Assembly (NCBI GenBank): GCA_027886795.1
Contig: JAPCJU010000037.1
Coordinates: 1-8,884 of the forward strand
Origin: Nitrososphaerota archaeon
GTDB taxonomy: Archaea > Thermoproteota > Nitrososphaeria > Nitrososphaerales > CADDZS01
Direction: 5' to 3'
DNA length: 8,884 bases
The first letter of the stretch is position 1. Each line of letters begins with the position of its first letter. Below, piece by piece: positions 6,169 through 8,884 of the stretch. The notes below the pieces were generated by a model. It was not told where the DNA came from and ran no database searches. It saw only the letters and a list, made by a program, of their open reading frames with translations. The position numbers and the translations under genes are program-made.

Positions 6169-7344
6169 TCAAGCGGCATCCAGTGCGGTTTTGAACTCTG
6201 CTTCTACCGAATCATAGGTTTCAATCCCAACTGACACTCTAATCATTGCGTCCGTGATTCCTGATTCTCGTTTTTGGTCCTCATTCAGATTTCGATGCGA
6301 TGTCTTTCCTGGATGGGAGATTGTCGTATGAACGCCACCAAGAGATGGCGTTAGAGTAACCGTTCTCAACGATTTTACAAACCTGCCGGCGCTATCCAAC
6401 CCACCCGTCAAATCGAATGACAACATTCCTCCGTAAATTCCCCAATTGAAAACTCTCTTCGATAAATCATGTTGGGGATGTGAAGGGAGTCCTGGATAGT
6501 ATACCTTCGAGACCTTGCCTGATCTAGACTCCAGATAATTTGCTAGTTTTATCGCATTTTCGCTAGATTGCTTGACTCTTACCTGCCAGGTCGAAAGGCT
6601 ACGTGTTGCAAGCCAGCAGTCGAATGGCCCCGCTATTACTCCCGACCTAGTGCAAAATTGCGCGGCACGCGACATGATCTTCGATTTACCGCACAAGATT
6701 CCAATCGTCAGATCGTCGTGGCCACCTAGGTACTTTGTCCCGCTGTGCATCACAATATCAGCGCCTAAAATTGCTGGTTTTGCAACAAATGGAGTTGCAA
6801 ACGTATTGTCAACCAGCAGAACTGCATTCGATTCATGGCAAATCTCCGCAATCTTGCCAATATCACAAATTTTCATGGTCGGGTTAGAGATCGTCTCTAC
6901 TAGAATCAGCTTTGTGTCTCTCTCGATGGATTTTCTGACGTTTTCTGGATCGGCTGAATCAGCGAATGTTGTTCGAATTCCGAATCTACTTAATTCATCT
7001 TTCAGTAGGACTAAAGTTCCGCCATAAAGATCGTTCGATGCAACCACATGATCATCCTTGCCCAAACCGGATAAAATTGCAACGAGAAGAGCTCCCATCC
7101 CAGAAGAACAAACTACACCCGAGTCAGTTTTCTCGTATTCTGCAACCTTTTTTCCGAGCTCTGTAGAATTCGGGAGACCGTTCCTTGAATAAAGATACGC
7201 TCCTGGAATCCTTCCTTCATAAAAGTCATCTAGAGATTCCAGATCAGGATAGTCGTAAACTGATGTTTGGTAAATTGGAATTGAATGGGGTCTTATCGAA
7301 TTTTTCTCAATCGAACTTTCGTTCCGGTCTATTTTCTTGGTCAT
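6169..7344 (-). CDS. PLP-dependent trans-sulfuration enzyme, cystathionine gamma-synthase/lyase family
   Basis: A fold-type I PLP enzyme of the Cys/Met metabolism family. It could make cystathionine from activated homoserine and cysteine (metB-like), or cleave cystathionine or related thioethers. From ATG 7344 it has 391 residues, normal for the family. PLP is bound by K204 in HSGTKYLGGHDD. Other family residues are YSR (52-54), which contacts the cofactor phosphate of the neighbouring subunit, Y107 in LYGGT, which stacks on PLP, D179 in DNTFATP, and R368 in RVSVGIE, which binds the substrate carboxylate. The specificity loop reads SLGGVHTTISHPGKTSHR. Synthase and lyase cannot be separated by eye, so no symbol is given. 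An in-frame TTG at 7356 is an alternative start; neither has a good Shine-Dalgarno. The gene lies 67 bp after the 110-residue unknown. Its stop is 12 bp from the stop of the convergent FHA gene. Confidence 0.92.
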   Translation of the reverse strand: MTKKIDRNESSIEKNSIRPHSIPIYQTSVYDYPDLESLDDFYEGRIPGAYLYSRNGLPNSTELGKKVAEYEKTDSGVVCSSGMGALLVAILSGLGKDDHVVASNDLYGGTLVLLKDELSRFGIRTTFADSADPENVRKSIERDTKLILVETISNPTMKICDIGKIAEICHESNAVLLVDNTFATPFVAKPAILGADIVMHSGTKYLGGHDDLTIGILCGKSKIMSRAAQFCTRSGVIAGPFDCWLATRSLSTWQVRVKQSSENAIKLANYLESRSGKVSKVYYPGLPSHPQHDLSKRVFNWGIYGGMLSFDLTGGLDSAGRFVKSLRTVTLTPSLGGVHTTISHPGKTSHRNLNEDQKRESGITDAMIRVSVGIETYDSVEAEFKTALDAA

Positions 7345-7380
7345 ATCAGGCGGCAATGGACGAAAAAAGGAAAACCCGGC

Positions 7381-7389
7381 TTATTTTAG
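7381..7389 (-). promoter_or_regulatory. TATA-like element upstream of the PLP enzyme
   Basis: On the minus strand this reads CTAAAATAA. It is centred about 29 nt before the TTG at 7356 and 41 nt before the ATG at 7344. That distance would give a transcript that starts close to the gene, as is common in archaea. A T6 run lies between. The assignment is weak because AT-rich motifs are common in such gaps. Confidence 0.25.
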
Positions 7390-7411
7390 TTAGTTCGCGA
7401 TTTGCGGGAGC

Positions 7412-7744
7412 TCAATTCGATTCGTTATCAGCAACTTTTTGTCTATTCTTTTTCCCGACGTCATGCTTCTCGATTAATTCCTTGGCTTTTTGCGCAAGTA
7501 TATCCCATTTCCAACCCGCGACGCTCATTCGGCAAAGATCTACTTTCCATGCATCATTTCGTTTTTGCCATCTGTACAGCCGTAAATCTCTTCCAAAGTC
7601 GCTGTCCACCACGACTAGAGCTACGATGAGCTTTTCGCTGCGGTAGATGTCATAACCTTCCAGTACTTTGAACGATTCTGAGACAGGATAATTTCCTTCC
7701 CTTTTCTTTAACGGTACTCTTTCACTGGATTGGTTTTCAGGCAT
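7412..7744 (-). CDS. Conserved-looking 110-residue protein of unknown function
   Basis: I do not recognise this gene. It encodes 110 residues from ATG 7744; an in-frame TTG at 7753 would add three. The N-terminal 25 residues are polar and probably disordered. A compact core follows: beta-prone segments FKVLEGYDIY, LIVALVVVDSDF and LRLYRWQK, a tryptophan-rich stretch (W59, W66, W78, W80), then an amphipathic helix around DILAQKAKELIEKH. The tail is basic and polar. There are no membrane segments and one cysteine. The order of strands followed by one helix, with aromatic and basic residues on the strands, is loosely like small PC4/Whirly-type nucleic-acid-binding folds, but this is a guess. It lies between the epimerase (115 bp upstream) and the PLP enzyme on the same strand. 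A poly-T stretch upstream may separate it from the epimerase transcript. Confidence 0.72.
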   Translation of the reverse strand: MPENQSSERVPLKKREGNYPVSESFKVLEGYDIYRSEKLIVALVVVDSDFGRDLRLYRWQKRNDAWKVDLCRMSVAGWKWDILAQKAKELIEKHDVGKKNRQKVADNESN

Positions 7745-7784
7745 TCCCGACAATGATATCGAATAGCAAAATTATCTCGACAGC

Positions 7785-7791
7785 AAAAAAA
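7785..7791 (-). terminator. T7 tract downstream of the epimerase gene
   Basis: The minus strand reads GGG followed by seven T, about 70 nt past the epimerase stop and about 40 nt before the next gene. Uninterrupted T-tracts can terminate archaeal RNA polymerase. A tiny CCC/GGG pairing precedes it, too short to count on. Confidence 0.35.
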
Positions 7792-7833
7792 CCCTTTGGG
7801 CATCGTTCTCTTTTAGATCGCCACATTTATGAG

Positions 7834-7859
7834 AAAAATCCGAATGTCTCTTTTCATTC
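7834..7859 (-). terminator. Short hairpin plus T5 just after the epimerase stop
   Basis: Immediately after the stop codon, the minus strand has GAATG, an 8-nt loop and CATTC, then GGATTTTTC. The 5-bp stem and T5 run look like a weak terminator for the epimerase, possibly backed up by the T7 tract further on. Confidence 0.35.
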
Positions 7860-8849
7860 TCAATTAACTTCCATTCGCAATCTACCCTTAGTCGAGTATT
7901 CGTGGGAGACAGTTTTCATCGCGTGGTCCACGTACTCCTTAAGACCTTCGTTTAATGTTACAGTTGAAATGTGACCAAGTAATTTCTCGGCTCGAGTTGT
8001 GTCTGCTGAACGTCCCTTGATGTCGCCAAGTTTTGGTGGCATGTGCCGAATCTCAGACTTTGATCCAGTCAATTTGATAATTTTCTTAGCAAGATCAAGG
8101 ATTGTTATTTCGTTTCCTGATGATCCAATATTGATAGGTATCCCTGAAATTTTTTCTGTTGTGTATGCTCGTAAATTCGCTTTTACTGCGTCCGAAACGT
8201 GAAGAAATTCTCTACTTTGCAAACCGTCTCCGTGTACTAGAATCGGCTTGCCCTTCAGAGCTTGAGAAGTGAAAAATGGAATGACTGCTTTTTCTTCCCC
8301 GATCTCTTGCCGCTCGCCGAAGACATTGAAATACCGAAGAATCGGAACGTCAACGCCATAAACGGTTTGATACATGACGCAGTAATTTTCTGCCGCCAGC
8401 TTTGACACTCCGTATGGTGCCAAGGGCTTTAGAGGATGATTTTCTTTGATCGGCGAGCTAACAGGGTCGCCGTAAACGCTCGCGGAAGATGCATGAATTA
8501 CTTTTATCTTGCTTCTCCGAGCAAATTCAAGGACTCGTACAGTCCCTCCTGCATTTACCTCTAGATCGGAAATAGGCTCTTGGAATGAGGGAACAATTGT
8601 TCTGCAGGCTTCGTGGAAAATTCCGTCCAGCTTCCCAAGCTTCTCCAAATCAAAAGATCTGATGTCGGCCTTTACGAATTTCAATTTTCCGCTGCGAGGA
8701 AGGTTGGAGGTCGTACCTCCACTCAAATCATCGAGAACAACTACATTTGCTCCTAGGTTTAGCAACGCCTCAGAAATGTGACTGCCAACAAAACCGGCAC
8801 CGCCGGTAACAAGGAATTTTCTTCTTTGGAAATTATCTTTGAGATCCAC
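7860..8849 (-). CDS. NAD-dependent epimerase/dehydratase, UDP-glucose 4-epimerase-like
   Basis: A 329-residue extended short-chain dehydrogenase acting on a nucleotide sugar, most likely a UDP-hexose 4-epimerase-type step that supplies sugars for glycans or glycosylation. The Rossmann motif G16-G-A-G19-F-V-G22 is followed by the NAD-ribose acidic residue D40 in VLDDLSGG and by D62 in KADIRS, which contacts adenine in the family. The catalytic set is S122 or S124 in SSASVYG with Y146-x3-K150 in PYGVSK. The usual HxAA motif reads HEAC (79-82). Substrate-side motifs LRYFNVFGERQ (171-181), GDGLQSREFLHVSDAV (207-222) and PPKLGDIKGRSADTTRAEKLLG are present. The GTG start at 8849-8847 is supported by GAGGGG with about 7 nt spacing. 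Related enzymes such as 4,6-dehydratases or UDP-glucuronate 4-epimerases are possible, so no symbol is given. Genes for sugar or glycosyl transfer may lie to the right. Confidence 0.92.
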   Translation of the reverse strand: MDLKDNFQRRKFLVTGGAGFVGSHISEALLNLGANVVVLDDLSGGTTSNLPRSGKLKFVKADIRSFDLEKLGKLDGIFHEACRTIVPSFQEPISDLEVNAGGTVRVLEFARRSKIKVIHASSASVYGDPVSSPIKENHPLKPLAPYGVSKLAAENYCVMYQTVYGVDVPILRYFNVFGERQEIGEEKAVIPFFTSQALKGKPILVHGDGLQSREFLHVSDAVKANLRAYTTEKISGIPINIGSSGNEITILDLAKKIIKLTGSKSEIRHMPPKLGDIKGRSADTTRAEKLLGHISTVTLNEGLKEYVDHAMKTVSHEYSTKGRLRMEVN

Positions 8850-8854
8850 ACAAA

Positions 8855-8860
8855 CCCCTC
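8855..8860 (-). promoter_or_regulatory. Shine-Dalgarno of the epimerase gene
   Basis: The minus strand reads GAGGGG, with about 7 nt between its GAGG core and the GTG codon at 8849-8847. It decides this non-ATG start. It also overlaps a TGA (8861-8859) that could be the stop of an upstream gene lying off the right edge. Confidence 0.65.
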
Positions 8861-8884
8861 AAGATTTCATATTTTTCAAACGTC

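Noticed and set aside
6164..6177. Perfect hairpin GCCGC-TCAA-GCGGC between the convergent FHA and PLP-enzyme genes
   Set aside because: A bidirectional terminator was considered. There is no T-tract on either side, and the loop is simply the stop codon of the PLP enzyme with its neighbouring coding bases, so chance is likely.
6572..7027. Plus-strand open frame of 151 codons
   Set aside because: It is antisense to the PLP enzyme, whose conserved motifs (HSGTKYLGGH, DNTFATP) are encoded in the same bases on the minus strand.
7185..7646. Plus-strand open frame of 153 codons spanning two minus-strand genes
   Set aside because: It overlaps both the PLP enzyme and the 110-residue unknown in antisense. 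Its composition is Ser/Phe-rich, as expected for a shadow frame.
8859..8884. C-terminal fragment of an upstream minus-strand gene at the right edge
   Set aside because: One frame reads RLKNMKS and then TGA just before the epimerase start, but another stays open into the epimerase gene. About 26 bases are too few to support a gene.

Overview
The window looks archaeal, probably from the Thermoproteota in the broad sense, including Nitrososphaeria-like lineages. This rests on the archaeal/fungal-type aspartate-semialdehyde dehydrogenase, the threonine synthase with an N-terminal zinc ribbon, an archaeal-looking XdhC, and frequent TTG/GTG starts with only some genes carrying a Shine-Dalgarno sequence. 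The lineage is inferred from gene character, not from a marker gene. The window is densely coding (largest gap 167 bp). No RNA gene, CRISPR array, insertion sequence or phage gene was seen.

Layout: (1) 2-439, plus strand: the 3' part of an XdhC-family gene whose start lies off the left edge. (2) 491-2730, minus strand: an MFS transporter followed 38 bp later by a cation diffusion facilitator, probably one export operon. An operator-like palindrome lies upstream. (3) 2869-5407, minus strand: asd, thrC and a 45-residue double-CxxC protein, probably one transcription unit. Asd makes aspartate semialdehyde and ThrC makes threonine; homoserine dehydrogenase and homoserine kinase, which act between them, are not in the window. 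(4) 5575-6156, plus strand: a protein with a C-terminal FHA domain, divergent from asd. (5) 6169-8849, minus strand: an extended-SDR sugar-nucleotide epimerase, a 110-residue protein of unknown function, and a PLP enzyme of the cystathionine gamma-synthase family. The last could draw on the same aspartate/homoserine supply for sulfur amino-acid metabolism.

Most of the window is ordinary metabolism and transport. I see no clear new multi-gene system. The points most worth checking are the tiny double-CxxC protein at the end of the asd-thrC unit, the remodelled metal sites of the CDF transporter, the FHA protein with an unassigned N-terminal half, the 110-residue unknown, and the palindrome ahead of the exporter pair.
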